DNA from: Flavobacteriales bacterium | GTDB lineage: Bacteria > Bacteroidota > Bacteroidia > Flavobacteriales_D > Crocinitomicaceae | Reading direction: 5' to 3' | NCBI GenBank assembly: GCA_013373595.1 | Contig: JABXHO010000008.1 | Location: forward strand, 1-32,960 | Length of the DNA: 32,960 nt | Shown: positions 17,548-27,140 of the stretch, piece after piece | Numbering within the stretch: the stretch's first letter is position 1 | Layout: every line of letters begins with the position of its first letter | Program-made: the position numbers and the translations under genes | Notes under the pieces: generated by a model | Told to the model about the DNA's origin: nothing | What the model saw: only the letters and a program-made list of their open reading frames with translations | Database searches by the model: none

Positions 17548-18804
17548 TTACAATCCGAAAGCTGCTTTTACTTTATCTACGTAATCCAATTTCTCCCACG
17601 TAAACAACTCAACGTCGTGAGTTACTGTTTCACCACTTGGTGATGTGAAAGTTTTGCTTACTGTTTCTGGCGTTCTTCCCATATGACCGTACGCTGCTGT
17701 TTCTGAATACATCGGCGTTCTCAATTTCAATCGTTGCTCGATGAAGTAAGGGCGCATATCGAAGATTTCAGATACTTTCTTCGCGATTTCTCCGTCTGTC
17801 ATATCTACTTTTGCCGTTCCGTATGTATCTACAAAGATTCCACATGGCTCGGCTACACCGATTGCGTAAGAAACTTGTACTAGAATTTCATCACATACTC
17901 CAGCCGCTACCATGTTTTTAGCAACGTGACGCGTAGCGTATGCCGCTGAACGGTCTACTTTTGAAGGATCTTTTCCAGAGAATGCTCCACCACCGTGAGC
18001 TCCTTTTCCACCGTATGTATCAACGATGATCTTACGACCTGTCAAACCAGTATCTCCGTGAGGTCCTCCAATTACGAAGATTCCTGTTGGGTTGATATGG
18101 TATTGAATGTTATCATCGAACAATGCTTGAAGATTCTCTGGCAATTTCGCTTTCACACGAGGAATCACGATTTCGATGATATCCTTCTTGATTTTCGCCA
18201 ACATTTCTGTTTCTGATGCGAAATCGTCGTGCTGCGTTGAAACTACAATTGTATCGATTCGTTGCGGTACGTTATCGTCAGAGTATTCGATTGTCACCTG
18301 AGATTTTGCATCTGGTCGCAAGTAACCGATCAACTCAGGCTCGTTTTTACGAATCTCAGCCATTTCTATCAAAATCTTGTGCGAAAGATCCAATGCCAAC
18401 GGCATGAAGTTTTCTGTTTCTTTGGTCGCATACCCGAACATCATTCCTTGGTCACCTGCTCCCTGATCTTCTGGGTTTGCACGCTCAACTCCTTGGTTGA
18501 TATCCTCCGACTGATCGTGAATTGCAGACAAAATCCCACATGAATTCGAATCGAACATGTATTCTGATTTCGTGTAACCAATTTTTCTGATGGTTTCGCG
18601 AGCAATTGACTGAACGTCTAGGTATGTATTTGTTTTCACCTCTCCAGCGAGAACAACCTGACCTGTTGTTACCAAGGTTTCACATGCTACCTTCGACGAT
18701 GGATCAAACGCTAAGAAATGATCAATAAGTGCGTCCGAAATTTGATCGGAAACTTTATCTGGATGTCCTTCTGAAACAGATTCAGATGTAAACAAGTATG
18801 ACAT
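17548..18804 (-). CDS. metK: S-adenosylmethionine synthase (methionine adenosyltransferase)
   Basis: This 418-residue cytoplasmic enzyme makes S-adenosylmethionine from methionine and ATP, releasing phosphate and pyrophosphate. Family signatures are intact: [18 protein letters not shown] (residues 11-28) with the ATP-binding histidine and metal-binding aspartate, [12 protein letters not shown], the [20 protein letters not shown] region, and [19 protein letters not shown] (about 271-289). Length and start agree with known bacterial MetK. It appears monocistronic, with its own terminator. I looked for a SAM-responsive leader in the 262 bases upstream (18805-19066) and saw no recognisable SAM riboswitch structure. 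That intergenic stretch holds no other gene that I can support. Confidence 0.98.
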   Translation of the reverse strand: MSYLFTSESVSEGHPDKVSDQISDALIDHFLAFDPSSKVACETLVTTGQVVLAGEVKTNTYLDVQSIARETIRKIGYTKSEYMFDSNSCGILSAIHDQSEDINQGVERANPEDQGAGDQGMMFGYATKETENFMPLALDLSHKILIEMAEIRKNEPELIGYLRPDAKSQVTIEYSDDNVPQRIDTIVVSTQHDDFASETEMLAKIKKDIIEIVIPRVKAKLPENLQALFDDNIQYHINPTGIFVIGGPHGDTGLTGRKIIVDTYGGKGAHGGGAFSGKDPSKVDRSAAYATRHVAKNMVAAGVCDEILVQVSYAIGVAEPCGIFVDTYGTAKVDMTDGEIAKKVSEIFDMRPYFIEQRLKLRTPMYSETAAYGHMGRTPETVSKTFTSPSGETVTHDVELFTWEKLDYVDKVKAAFGL

Positions 18805-19066
18805 AATTATGCTTTAAAGTGTAATGAGCGCGAAATTAGTAATTTTTTCGATGTTGCGATAGCTGTGAGCGTTGATATTCTGATTGTTCATTCAAGGTTT
18901 ATTGGATTCGATACAGCTCGGTTCGTTTCGAGGTGCTCCATGTACTGTGTTCGGTGTTCTCCTCATCGTGAGGGATTGGAATGGCTACCGAAATGAATTG
19001 AGTGATCGATGTGCGTGGTATATTGAACGGATCTAAAATGGAACAATTATTGCACTTACAAATTCC

Positions 19067-19477
19067 ATGAAAACACTTTTTACCGCCCTCGCCATTGGAT
19101 TCCTCTTACTTTCTTCTTGTACAAAGGAACAACGCATTGTGAATCGACTTGATGGAAAATGGACTGTCACAGAAGCCGAAATTGTAGGATTCGGAGACGT
19201 TGTACCCAACATTGTTTTTGAGTTTGAGTATTGTAAACAAAGTAAGAATGACTTTTGTGATTACTCATTCCACGACTTTGATCAGGATGAAACGGAGAAT
19301 GGTATCTACTCTGTTGGAAACAATGGCGAATCTGTTCTTCTATCGTCGTTATCTGGGTGGGGAAATACCTTTGATGAATTCGAAATTGAAAAACTGAATG
19401 CTCGCCGCTTACGTTTAGTAAACTACAGTGCTGAAAATGGCGAATACCGTCGATTTGAGTTAAAATCTATTGATTAA
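19067..19477 (+). CDS. Small lipoprotein, possible lipocalin-like domain
   Basis: This 136-residue protein has a lipoprotein signal ending LLLSSC (lipidated C18) followed by TKEQ. The mature part opens with NRLDGKWTVTEAEIVGFGD, the short Gly-x-Trp pattern seen at the start of lipocalin-like domains in Bacteroidota lipoproteins, then predicted beta strands to the end. It is one of only two protein genes on the plus strand. It converges with the PstS-like gene, whose stop is only 4 bases away (19477 against 19482), with no terminator hairpin between. Function unknown; the lipocalin-like fold is suggested only by the opening motif and strand pattern. Confidence 0.78.
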   Translation: MKTLFTALAIGFLLLSSCTKEQRIVNRLDGKWTVTEAEIVGFGDVVPNIVFEFEYCKQSKNDFCDYSFHDFDQDETENGIYSVGNNGESVLLSSLSGWGNTFDEFEIEKLNARRLRLVNYSAENGEYRRFELKSID

Positions 19478-19481
19478 GCAT

Positions 19482-20435
19482 TCATTTTCGGTGTCTCGTT
19501 GAGATTCCTTCTTCCCAATCGTGAAACACAAAAATTCCATTGAACAGGTTTTGCTGTTTGTGTGATTCGTTGATCGCGAAATAGCCGTAATTCTCAATCA
19601 GTTCTTGTCCCTGTTTTGAAAGTTCAAATTGCAAGAAATCCATTATTTCTCCAGTTGGCATTCCATCAAAATATTGATACAATGGGCGCGACAATCCGTA
19701 CATCCCTGCACGTACTTTTGAGCGTTCGTACGGAGAAATTGCTGGCATTTCTCCCGAATAAATATACATTCCCCAAATATCTCCTGCTGGTTTTCCTTTG
19801 TGATCCATCACATAGCCAACTCCAACATAACCAATTGCTCCGCGTACTTTTTTTACTGCTGCAAGCACCTCTTGGGACGTTTCAAACTCAATGATACTTT
19901 GTGCATATCCATCGTGTGCCATTCGCTCTTTGAAAAAACTCCGTGTCCCTGATCCTTTTTTTCTTCCGATAAGTTGAATGGGAAGGTTGGGACCTCCCAC
20001 GCTGCTCCAATTCGTGATTTCTCCAGAAAAGATTTCGCGAAGCTGATCTGTCGAAAGGCTATCTACTCCCAATTTTATGTTTGTGACAACTGCTACAGCA
20101 TCGTGCGCCACAATCACCTCAATTGGATTCACTGAATTTTCCCATGCACGTGCTATCTCATCCTGGGTCATTGGTCTCGAAGCATTTGCCACTGAAATCT
20201 CGCCATTTATCAACGATTCAATTCCCTGTTCCGTTCCTGATGAGCTCACGGAAATCTTGCCATCTAAATCCATGTTTTCTTCAAACTCATTCACCAACTT
20301 CTCTATCATCTTTGCCTCTGTATCAGAGCCCGAAATAAGCAGTTGCTTGGGAGGAGATTGAACTTCGGGACTACATCCCACCACAACGAGGATGAACATA
20401 CATGCACCAAACCACTTAAGACCGAACTGCTTCAT
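19482..20435 (-). CDS. PstS-family phosphate-binding lipoprotein
   Basis: This 317-residue periplasmic solute-binding protein is anchored by a lipobox (VVVGC, C21). Phosphate-binding loops typical of PstS are visible: SGSDT (35-39), SSGTEQGI (65-72) and KKGSGTRSFF (159-168), with DAVAVV near 112-117 and IFSGEITNW near 135-143. The start at 20435 puts the signal peptide in place; the in-frame ATG at 20465 would add ten polar residues. A -7-like box TACATTTG (minus strand 20460-20453) lies close upstream. No pstC, pstA, pstB or phoU is adjacent, so it may serve a transporter encoded elsewhere or act in phosphate sensing. The C-terminal about 25 residues, rich in charged and aromatic residues, extend past the usual domain end. 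Confidence 0.87.
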   Translation of the reverse strand: MKQFGLKWFGACMFILVVVGCSPEVQSPPKQLLISGSDTEAKMIEKLVNEFEENMDLDGKISVSSSGTEQGIESLINGEISVANASRPMTQDEIARAWENSVNPIEVIVAHDAVAVVTNIKLGVDSLSTDQLREIFSGEITNWSSVGGPNLPIQLIGRKKGSGTRSFFKERMAHDGYAQSIIEFETSQEVLAAVKKVRGAIGYVGVGYVMDHKGKPAGDIWGMYIYSGEMPAISPYERSKVRAGMYGLSRPLYQYFDGMPTGEIMDFLQFELSKQGQELIENYGYFAINESHKQQNLFNGIFVFHDWEEGISTRHRK

Positions 20436-20558
20436 ACGATTACTTTTTGAGGCAAATGTATGCACAACGCGACCCTTACTTTATTAGGGCAACATTAAGT
20501 ATATGTAAAGTGATTTCACTATTGAATCGATCTACCTAACGGTCAACCGAATATGTAT

Positions 20559-23180
20559 TTATCGCTGTCGAATGTAGCCTGGCTCGTCTTCGTCTAGCTT
20601 AAAAATCCACGTGTAATACCCTACAAAATGTGAGTCGAAGAAGCCTTTTCGTTTGTAGAGATTATCCGGGATGAACACACGGTTTTCTTTGTTTAATCCT
20701 CCTGCTTTGGTTTGAGGTGCAATTCCATCGAGTAAGCACGGAGAGATGAATTTATTCTCATCGAAGTCGCTTCCATATTGCCAAATTTCTTTCCATTCAG
20801 CCATATTTACTTTCCCCGATTCCGCGTTTTCAGGAGCTAGAATGTAAAATCCGCCAAAGTTGATTTTTCCACGTAGTTCATCTGTAATACCCAATGCGTA
20901 CGCATATCCCATCGAGTGCGCCACAATGTACAGCGTATCATCAAACGATTGGTTGGGGATCTCATTCAACATCTGGTAAAGATTTCTCCCCGCAATTCGA
21001 CCGTTTCTTCGTCGCTCTTCAAATCCCTTTTTGTTCGGTTTCAAATTGAACATTTCGTAGGTCATATCTCCCTCAACATCCTGACAAACGTGCTTCTTCG
21101 GATTCTTGCAACGATTTGGATATTCTTGTGAAAGCGTAGTAAACTCCACCAAACCGCGATGGTTCGATGTTGACACAGAATGATGTCCATCTGCATAAAA
21201 AGTCTCGCCCGGATTAATCTTCGACTCGAAACGTTTATTCATTTCGTTCCAGATTTCCCAGTAGTTGTAACGGTCGTGATCGTAGATCAAATTGTTCGAG
21301 TTGGCGTGCTCCAGTCCTTTCTTCATGATGGAATCGAACGTTGCTTCGAACGAATTTCCATTCGACGTAGGTCGATAACCGTTCACAAAAAGTAGAATGC
21401 GTTTCTTAGGATTTGGCAACGATATTTTTGACGTGATTTCGACGCGTAAGTGATTGAACACACGTTGCTTCTCCACCTTTCCATCAGACAAATAGTTGAT
21501 CACAATGTAGTGACTTTCTGCTTTTTCGGCGTAATCCATCGTAGAAACCACGAGCGAATCCGAATCCTTCACCAATTTGTAATACACCTCATCATTTCGC
21601 TTGTACTGATTGAAATAAAGGACATTTTTTCGGCGTTCCAACATCCATTTCCCCTTCTGCTTTACGAACAATTCCGAACCCAATTTTTCTTCTGATAGCA
21701 CCTCGGGCTTAATTCCATTCTCAATCGCCAAACGCATTTCACTGAGAGAAGCACCTTCCATTTCCGTTATTTCTCCACCTTTCATCTCGAAAAGTCGGTA
21801 TCCACGGTTGACAAGTAAAAAGGTTTGATATGCAACGAAGCCAAAGAAAATGAGCACACCCAAATTAGCGCCAAATCGCAACCATCTCGATCGGTTTGCC
21901 ATCTTTCCCTTTCTGAAAAGCCATTTTCGCAAGTAATAGATCAACACGCAAATGGCAATAAATACGATGAAGTGAATGGTATTGATTCGGAATGAAAGTA
22001 CGGTAAACAGCGGCTTAAAGAAAATGCTCGTAATGTTCTGATAGTACGAATAATGATTCCGTTTGAAGGGCATTTTCACCTGCGAAAACAACTTCCCGTT
22101 CTTCGCAACGATTTCGCCTTTATCGTTTTCTTCCCAGAAATAATAGGCGATTAATCCACCTGTGGTGCGCACGTCTTCGTAATCATCATAGATTGAAAAT
22201 GCGTGACAGTTTCGTTGAATTGACTCCCATTGTTCATGAATCAGGCGAACTCCGATTCCGAGATCCATTAAATTTTGGGTTGTTCCTTTTTGAGGTTGAT
22301 CTTCTCCTCCGATGAAACGCAAAGCGCCAACACTAGAGCCTAACTGCTGGGCAATCGTTCGGTACATACGCCAAGTATCTTCACTATTCTTTACAAAGGA
22401 AATGGATTTATTCACCACGTTGTATCCCTCGATTGTTTCATTGTTGAATCCTGGGACAACAAAGACGTAGTAAGCATTTTTGCTGGCATCAGGATTCTCT
22501 TCAAAATAACGGTCTCTCAGCTGGTGCATCTGATCTGTATATCGATCGAAATCAACACTCGGGTTGACAAACGGCACTTCAGGATCGATATCGTCATCCT
22601 TAAAAATAGGATCTATACTCAGGTGAATTCCAAGCTGCGCTTGTGCAAATACCGAATTCATGTACCTGCTCAAACTATCGACATTCAATGCTGTTTCAAC
22701 AAGCGGTACTACGATGACATCCACCTCGTGAGACCAATACACAGCCACGTTTAACTGCGCGATAATTGTCCCGTTCTTTTGCTTCACGAAAACCACATAA
22801 TTGTCATCGCGGGCCGGAAGCATCAGCACACCCGTATCTAATTTGAGTGATTCTTCCGTTACCTTCAATTGAATCGTATCGAGATAAAACTCTATTTCGG
22901 AACGCTTTCCCCGTTTGATCTTATTCCATAGAAACCCCACTTTTGTTGGAGCATTCTGTTGAACGGAAAGGTAAGGCACATAAAATCTTACAGAATCCTC
23001 ATTCGCAATTGTTTCATACTTATTGACCCATTCCTTGTGTTTGTACCGATCAAAATGCGTGGTCGAATCCAGTTGGACGAATCGCTGCTGAGCAAACGAA
23101 AAACTGTCGAGGGCAAGACCGAACATCACAAGAAAGAGAACTTTCAATGTCACTAGTTGATATTGCTTGAGGAAATTCAT
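20559..23180 (-). CDS. Membrane-anchored alpha/beta hydrolase with degenerate metalloprotease-like segment
   Basis: This is an 873-residue protein. A signal sequence or anchor covers residues about 10-30. A long extracytoplasmic N-terminal region follows, in which residues 275-289 read TIAQQLGSSVGALRF. This aligns with the zincin pattern HExxHxxGxxH but has Gln-278, Gln-279, Ser-282 and Arg-288 in place of His, Glu, His and His. Two membrane helices lie at about 399-418 and 438-457. The C-terminal domain (about 590-873) opens with RILLFVNGYRP and has a hydrolase nucleophile motif AHSMG (S756); H851 in FDSHFVGYY is a candidate catalytic histidine. The hydrolase is probably active (esterase, lipase or amidase); the N-terminal segment is probably not a protease. 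It is a single-gene unit with unknown substrate. Confidence 0.75.
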   Translation of the reverse strand: MNFLKQYQLVTLKVLFLVMFGLALDSFSFAQQRFVQLDSTTHFDRYKHKEWVNKYETIANEDSVRFYVPYLSVQQNAPTKVGFLWNKIKRGKRSEIEFYLDTIQLKVTEESLKLDTGVLMLPARDDNYVVFVKQKNGTIIAQLNVAVYWSHEVDVIVVPLVETALNVDSLSRYMNSVFAQAQLGIHLSIDPIFKDDDIDPEVPFVNPSVDFDRYTDQMHQLRDRYFEENPDASKNAYYVFVVPGFNNETIEGYNVVNKSISFVKNSEDTWRMYRTIAQQLGSSVGALRFIGGEDQPQKGTTQNLMDLGIGVRLIHEQWESIQRNCHAFSIYDDYEDVRTTGGLIAYYFWEENDKGEIVAKNGKLFSQVKMPFKRNHYSYYQNITSIFFKPLFTVLSFRINTIHFIVFIAICVLIYYLRKWLFRKGKMANRSRWLRFGANLGVLIFFGFVAYQTFLLVNRGYRLFEMKGGEITEMEGASLSEMRLAIENGIKPEVLSEEKLGSELFVKQKGKWMLERRKNVLYFNQYKRNDEVYYKLVKDSDSLVVSTMDYAEKAESHYIVINYLSDGKVEKQRVFNHLRVEITSKISLPNPKKRILLFVNGYRPTSNGNSFEATFDSIMKKGLEHANSNNLIYDHDRYNYWEIWNEMNKRFESKINPGETFYADGHHSVSTSNHRGLVEFTTLSQEYPNRCKNPKKHVCQDVEGDMTYEMFNLKPNKKGFEERRRNGRIAGRNLYQMLNEIPNQSFDDTLYIVAHSMGYAYALGITDELRGKINFGGFYILAPENAESGKVNMAEWKEIWQYGSDFDENKFISPCLLDGIAPQTKAGGLNKENRVFIPDNLYKRKGFFDSHFVGYYTWIFKLDEDEPGYIRQR

Positions 23181-23213
23181 GCGGTAAAGATAATTGTAAG
23201 TTTAGTTTGAAAC

Positions 23214-23244
23214 GAAAAAAAGACCCACACTAATGTGCAGGTCT
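23214..23244 (-). terminator. Probable terminator after the T9SS cargo gene
   Basis: AGACCCACAC (23221-23230) pairs with GTGCAGGTCT (23235-23244) with two central mismatches and a TAAT loop. Eight or so U residues follow on the minus strand. It lies 23 bases after the stop of the gene ending at 23268. Confidence 0.75.
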
Positions 23245-23267
23245 CATAATTTCATGAAAAAGAAAAA

Positions 23268-24248
23268 TTATTCTTTTATCACCTTTTTCGTAACTAGTTT
23301 TCTACCGTTTTCACCAACAAGTGTTGCGAAATAAACTCCATTTTGAAGGTGATCGATATGCATTTGAGCTGTTCCGTTGTTCAACAGTTCAGAGCCCACA
23401 GTTTTTCCAGTCATATCCATCAATACAACACTTTCAACTTTTGAGCTTCCTTCTTCTACCTCTATGTTGATCAAAGAAGATGAAGGGTTTGGATATACTG
23501 CAACTGTTGATGGAACTTGCTCATCGAGTCCGACATTTACATTTGACAAGTAATGCGCTGAGTATTGTGTTGGCGCAATATTTGAAGACAATTCTGATAA
23601 AAGCAGTAAAGACTGATGAACTCCAGCTTTGTACCACATATACACCGTTTGGTCATAATCGATCGTTCCTCCAGCATATACGTCGCTGTATACCATTGTG
23701 TGTTTTACACGAACGACATCCGTAAACGTCCCTTCTGGCGTGATGAGTGTACCGTATCCGTCAACAGTGATATTCATTGTGCCTGAGCGCGTAAACGGAA
23801 AACCTCCTGACGTAAACGTGCATTGAAAGCTACTCATTTCATTTACCGTATTGTCTAGTGGAAATACTAAGATTTTCTGTGGTGTCTGGTAGTCAAAGAC
23901 AACAGAACTTGTTTCAATGCCCTGAATGTTTTGTTCAGAAGCGGTTGTTTCTAAATAGGTCGTAGACGATTGCCCTCCAGCAGAAGCTTCAAGGGCTACG
24001 GTTGCAGCAGGAAAAGAGGACGAAGAATTGCTCGTATAATTATTCGACTGAGTAGCACCTGTTTCTTGCAACCCGCTAAAGTCCCACGTGACGTTTGACC
24101 CTGCATTTCCTTCAGAAATCCAATCAACATATTTTAAGGTGAATACATCTCCAGCTACTGGATTGACTTCATTCGCTTGAATGACAACTTGACTTGTCGC
24201 TTGAAGGCTCACAAATGCCCCAAGGAGGAATAGGTAATTTTTTTTCAT
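23268..24248 (-). CDS. Secreted protein with T9SS type A sorting domain
   Basis: This 326-residue exported protein begins with a signal peptide (about 1-19, ending ATSQ). The C-terminal about 78 residues form a type IX secretion type A sorting domain: VYPNPSSSLINIEV (251-264), VVLMDMTGKTV (274-284), LQNGVYFATL (301-310), and a lysine-containing end VTKKVIKE. This domain directs the protein through the type IX system to the cell surface or medium. The middle region (20-240) is Ser/Thr-rich and beta-strand-like, with no enzyme motif that I recognise, so the cargo function is unknown. It appears monocistronic: a terminator follows it and another lies between its start and the HMA gene. Confidence 0.9.
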   Translation of the reverse strand: MKKNYLFLLGAFVSLQATSQVVIQANEVNPVAGDVFTLKYVDWISEGNAGSNVTWDFSGLQETGATQSNNYTSNSSSSFPAATVALEASAGGQSSTTYLETTASEQNIQGIETSSVVFDYQTPQKILVFPLDNTVNEMSSFQCTFTSGGFPFTRSGTMNITVDGYGTLITPEGTFTDVVRVKHTMVYSDVYAGGTIDYDQTVYMWYKAGVHQSLLLLSELSSNIAPTQYSAHYLSNVNVGLDEQVPSTVAVYPNPSSSLINIEVEEGSSKVESVVLMDMTGKTVGSELLNNGTAQMHIDHLQNGVYFATLVGENGRKLVTKKVIKE

Positions 24249-24265
24249 TTAAAATAGGTTTTAGT

Positions 24266-24304
24266 TATAAAAAGAGAAGCAAGAGGCCTACAAGCACTCT
24301 TGCT
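24266..24304 (-). terminator. Possible terminator after the HMA gene
   Basis: AGCAAGAG (24278-24285) pairs perfectly with CTCTTGCT (24297-24304) over an 11-base loop. On the minus strand it is followed after a few bases by TTTTTAT. It lies about 97 bases beyond the HMA gene stop, further than usual. Confidence 0.45.
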
Positions 24305-24400
24305 TCATCTATTACAAAGTTAATGATTCTTGTTCAGAGAGTTATACCAAGTTTATTTTTTCACACGTTTGGTAATCCTCACTTTCTTTTTAACAAAAAC

Positions 24401-24745
24401 CTAATGTTTGTGCTCACTCGGTTTGCAACAAGCTGGCAATTTAGCAACCGCTGATTCTTCCGCTTCAACCTCATCGGCATCGTACCCTGCGGCAGCAATT
24501 TCTGCTTTGATTTCATCCAACGACACTTTCTTTGTCTTGTAGCGAACGGTAACGGCCTTCGTTTCATTATCTAACTCGGCAAACTTCACTCCTTTTAGGT
24601 AGTTCAATGCATCTTCAATTCGCACTTTACAATCGCCGCATTTTGCCGAAGTTTGAATGGTTACTTCTTCTACTTTCTTCAATTCTTGTGCATTCACTCC
24701 TCCTGCGAGAAAAATCAATGCAAATACAATCATTAGTCTTTTCAT
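24401..24745 (-). CDS. Exported heavy-metal-associated (HMA) domain protein
   Basis: This 114-residue protein has a signal peptide (MKRLMIVFALIFLAGGVNAQ). One HMA domain follows (about 24-92) with the metal-binding pair in KCGDCKVRIEDAL (C36 and C39), the CxxC arrangement of copper chaperones and P-type ATPase N-domains. The tail PACCKPSEHKH adds two cysteines and two histidines, consistent with metal binding outside the HMA fold. The start at 24745 is chosen because it begins the signal peptide; an in-frame ATG at 24820 adds 25 residues that make no sense as an exported N-terminus. It lies 77 bases after the TonB receptor, probably in the same operon, and likely acts as a periplasmic soft-metal (copper-type) binder. 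The metal is inferred, not shown. Confidence 0.88.
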   Translation of the reverse strand: MKRLMIVFALIFLAGGVNAQELKKVEEVTIQTSAKCGDCKVRIEDALNYLKGVKFAELDNETKAVTVRYKTKKVSLDEIKAEIAAAGYDADEVEAEESAVAKLPACCKPSEHKH

Positions 24746-24822
24746 TTTATATCTATTTATGCTCGTTGCGAGCTGTTTTTCATTTTTGTTTTTATTCGTA
24801 CAAAGCACATGCCAGTACACAA

Positions 24823-27045
24823 CTATTCGTCGTCGTGTTTTGGTTGTTCAATCGTGAATCTAAATCCAGCGTACACATTCATTCCTACGACAGGTGCCCA
24901 AACACGTGTAGCATCAAAAGTTGTGCTGAAAGGGTTTTCTACATCAATGATCGGGTTTCGTTGAACAAAGTTCCCGATGTTCTCTCCCCCAAGATAAAAT
25001 TCCCAATTGTGATACACGTGTGTTACTTGTGCATTTACCAGTGCATAGGTTTGGCTAAATTGATCCGATGTAAAGCTACCATCAGGCAATTGATTTTGCG
25101 GTAATCGCGATTGACCAAAAACGGATACTGTTGCGTCGGCAAGCCAACGTTTGTTTCGAGTTGTGTACCCAATATTCGCAAATCCGCGGTGAACAGGTAC
25201 CATAACACGAGACTGCAACTCTCCTCCTGTTACAGCTTTCACATCTAACCATTTATAGGCGAATCGAAGATCGAGCTGTTTCGCTGGAGAATACGCTAAC
25301 TCCACTTGCAAACTGTTCGAGTAAGACGTTCCTTGAAGTGTATTGAAAACGATTGAATTGACGTCAGCATCGCGATCCACGACCATTTGGTTCTCAAACT
25401 CCGTATGGTAGAAATCTACCGTAATCGACCCAGCCTTTTTCCATAATTTGAAGCGTTGAATTACACTTCCTCCAACATTCCATGAAATTTCTGGAGTGAC
25501 CGTATCGGGAGCAATCCATGTTCGACCTGTTGCGAGCAATGAAATGTTATCAATCATATAATTCGGTACACGCCATCCTTTTCCTACTGTTCCACGCAAG
25601 TCGAGGTATTCCGTTACTGCATACTTCAAATGCAAACGCGGTGCATATTGAAAACCATAAATATTGTGGTAATCTCCGCGCACTCCCGCTACTGCCGACA
25701 GTCGAGCACCCGAATAGGTGTATTCACCAAAAACTCCGGGCACGATTTCGAGTCGGTCATCATTGAGTGAATCCATTTGCTGTTGCAATTCGCTGTACAC
25801 ACCACTCACTCCCAACTTATATTTATGCGTTGAGTTGTTAATGATTCCATCGTAAATTGCGTTCACATATCCTCGTTTTTCCGTCCCCGTAAACTCGCGA
25901 TTTCCAAACTGAGCATTGACCGTTTGGTACTTTGCGTTGTAAACCACACCTATAGAATGCAAGGGCTTTTTCATGAAGAAACCTGTCTTAGCAAAAGCAT
26001 CAATGTGCTTCGAATCAATGAGAACACCATAGGCTTGTGCGAAGTTGGAACCGTTAAAACTAGTTTGTCCGCCCATTCGTTGATCCCAATACGCGTTGAA
26101 TCCCAGCTTTGCTTCCATCTTATCGCCCTCGTAGTCGTACCGATTGAAAACAGATAGGTTTGATCCGTTCGGAATATCACAAAAACCATCCTTGTTCTCA
26201 TCTACTTTTAGCGGAACAACTGAAGCGTGCGCGAACCATCCACTTGTCCATTTTTCGCTCAAGTGAAACCCAGAATTGAAATTGAGTTCAGAACGACCGA
26301 AGCGATTGGCATAACCGTTAAGATACAAACGCTCCATGTGCTCAGGCTTTTTCAACTCAATGTTGACGAGTCCCGCCATGGACTCGTAACCATTCACTAC
26401 GTTTCCTGTCCCTTTTGTAATCTGAATCGATTCTACCCATGTTCCAGGCATGGAATTTAATCCGAAGGAACTTTCAAGTCCTCGTAGGTATGGAATATTC
26501 TCGAATTGAATTTGAGTATAGACACCGTCGAGTCCCATCATTTGGATTTTCTTGGCTCCAGAAACAGCATCTGTGATATTCACATCTACTGAGGCATTTG
26601 TTTCGAAGGATTCCGACAAATTACAGCAAGCGGCTTTTTTCAATTCTCCTGAAGAGATATTCTCGACATGCAACACCTTCATTCGAAGAATGGAGTGATC
26701 GCTTCGTTTTGCTTTGATAATTGTTTCGGGGAGAAGTTGATCGGAAAACAGGGTAATTTGCATTCCTGCGAATCGATCTTTTTTCGTAACAACAATGGTG
26801 TCATTGACAAACCCGAGGGCAGAAATGACCATTGTGTCGGGAAGTTCTTTCGGTAGAATCACCTCAAATGTTCCATCTTCTTCTGTATATGCTCCATCGC
26901 GCGCTCCAAGTAATCGTACTTTCGCGTTGTAGATGGGCTTTTTTTGAGCGGGATCAGCTGAATAACTGAACACGACTCCTTGTAATTGAGCTCTCGCTCC
27001 GGTTAGGCACGCAAAAAATGCGATACCTAAAACTATATATTTCAT
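24823..27045 (-). CDS. TonB-dependent receptor, metal-cluster type
   Basis: This 740-residue outer-membrane receptor has a signal peptide (about 1-19), a carboxypeptidase-regulatory-like domain (about 22-98) and a plug (about 118-235) containing KKAACCNLSESFETN and TDAVSGAKKIQMMGLDGVY. A beta-barrel fills the rest. The vicinal cysteines C140-C141 at the start of the plug, followed by NLSESFE, mark a receptor subfamily that I recall beside HMA-domain proteins in Bacteroidota. That fits the HMA gene 77 bases downstream and the cysteine-rich gene upstream. Uptake or sensing of copper or another soft metal complex is inferred from this context. The C-terminus ends in a charged extension (EQPKHDDE) after the usual aromatic final strand (YAGFRF). 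A small inverted repeat lies 18 bases before the start. Confidence 0.9.
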   Translation of the reverse strand: MKYIVLGIAFFACLTGARAQLQGVVFSYSADPAQKKPIYNAKVRLLGARDGAYTEEDGTFEVILPKELPDTMVISALGFVNDTIVVTKKDRFAGMQITLFSDQLLPETIIKAKRSDHSILRMKVLHVENISSGELKKAACCNLSESFETNASVDVNITDAVSGAKKIQMMGLDGVYTQIQFENIPYLRGLESSFGLNSMPGTWVESIQITKGTGNVVNGYESMAGLVNIELKKPEHMERLYLNGYANRFGRSELNFNSGFHLSEKWTSGWFAHASVVPLKVDENKDGFCDIPNGSNLSVFNRYDYEGDKMEAKLGFNAYWDQRMGGQTSFNGSNFAQAYGVLIDSKHIDAFAKTGFFMKKPLHSIGVVYNAKYQTVNAQFGNREFTGTEKRGYVNAIYDGIINNSTHKYKLGVSGVYSELQQQMDSLNDDRLEIVPGVFGEYTYSGARLSAVAGVRGDYHNIYGFQYAPRLHLKYAVTEYLDLRGTVGKGWRVPNYMIDNISLLATGRTWIAPDTVTPEISWNVGGSVIQRFKLWKKAGSITVDFYHTEFENQMVVDRDADVNSIVFNTLQGTSYSNSLQVELAYSPAKQLDLRFAYKWLDVKAVTGGELQSRVMVPVHRGFANIGYTTRNKRWLADATVSVFGQSRLPQNQLPDGSFTSDQFSQTYALVNAQVTHVYHNWEFYLGGENIGNFVQRNPIIDVENPFSTTFDATRVWAPVVGMNVYAGFRFTIEQPKHDDE

Positions 27046-27140
27046 GATTATTGAATCTTTTGTGGCGTCATAAACGCCTATGAATAATGCAACTACATTT
27101 ATCCTAACTCAACATAAATTGAGCTGGTGACGTTACAAAA

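Noticed and set aside
18805-19066. SAM-responsive leader upstream of metK
   Set aside because: No conserved SAM riboswitch helices or pseudoknot could be recognised by eye, and no terminator-like hairpin lies before the start codon.
24607-25104. Open frame of 165 codons on the plus strand across the HMA and TonB receptor genes
   Set aside because: It spans two well-supported minus-strand genes and their gap, and the predicted peptide is Cys/Tyr/Phe-rich with no recognisable feature.
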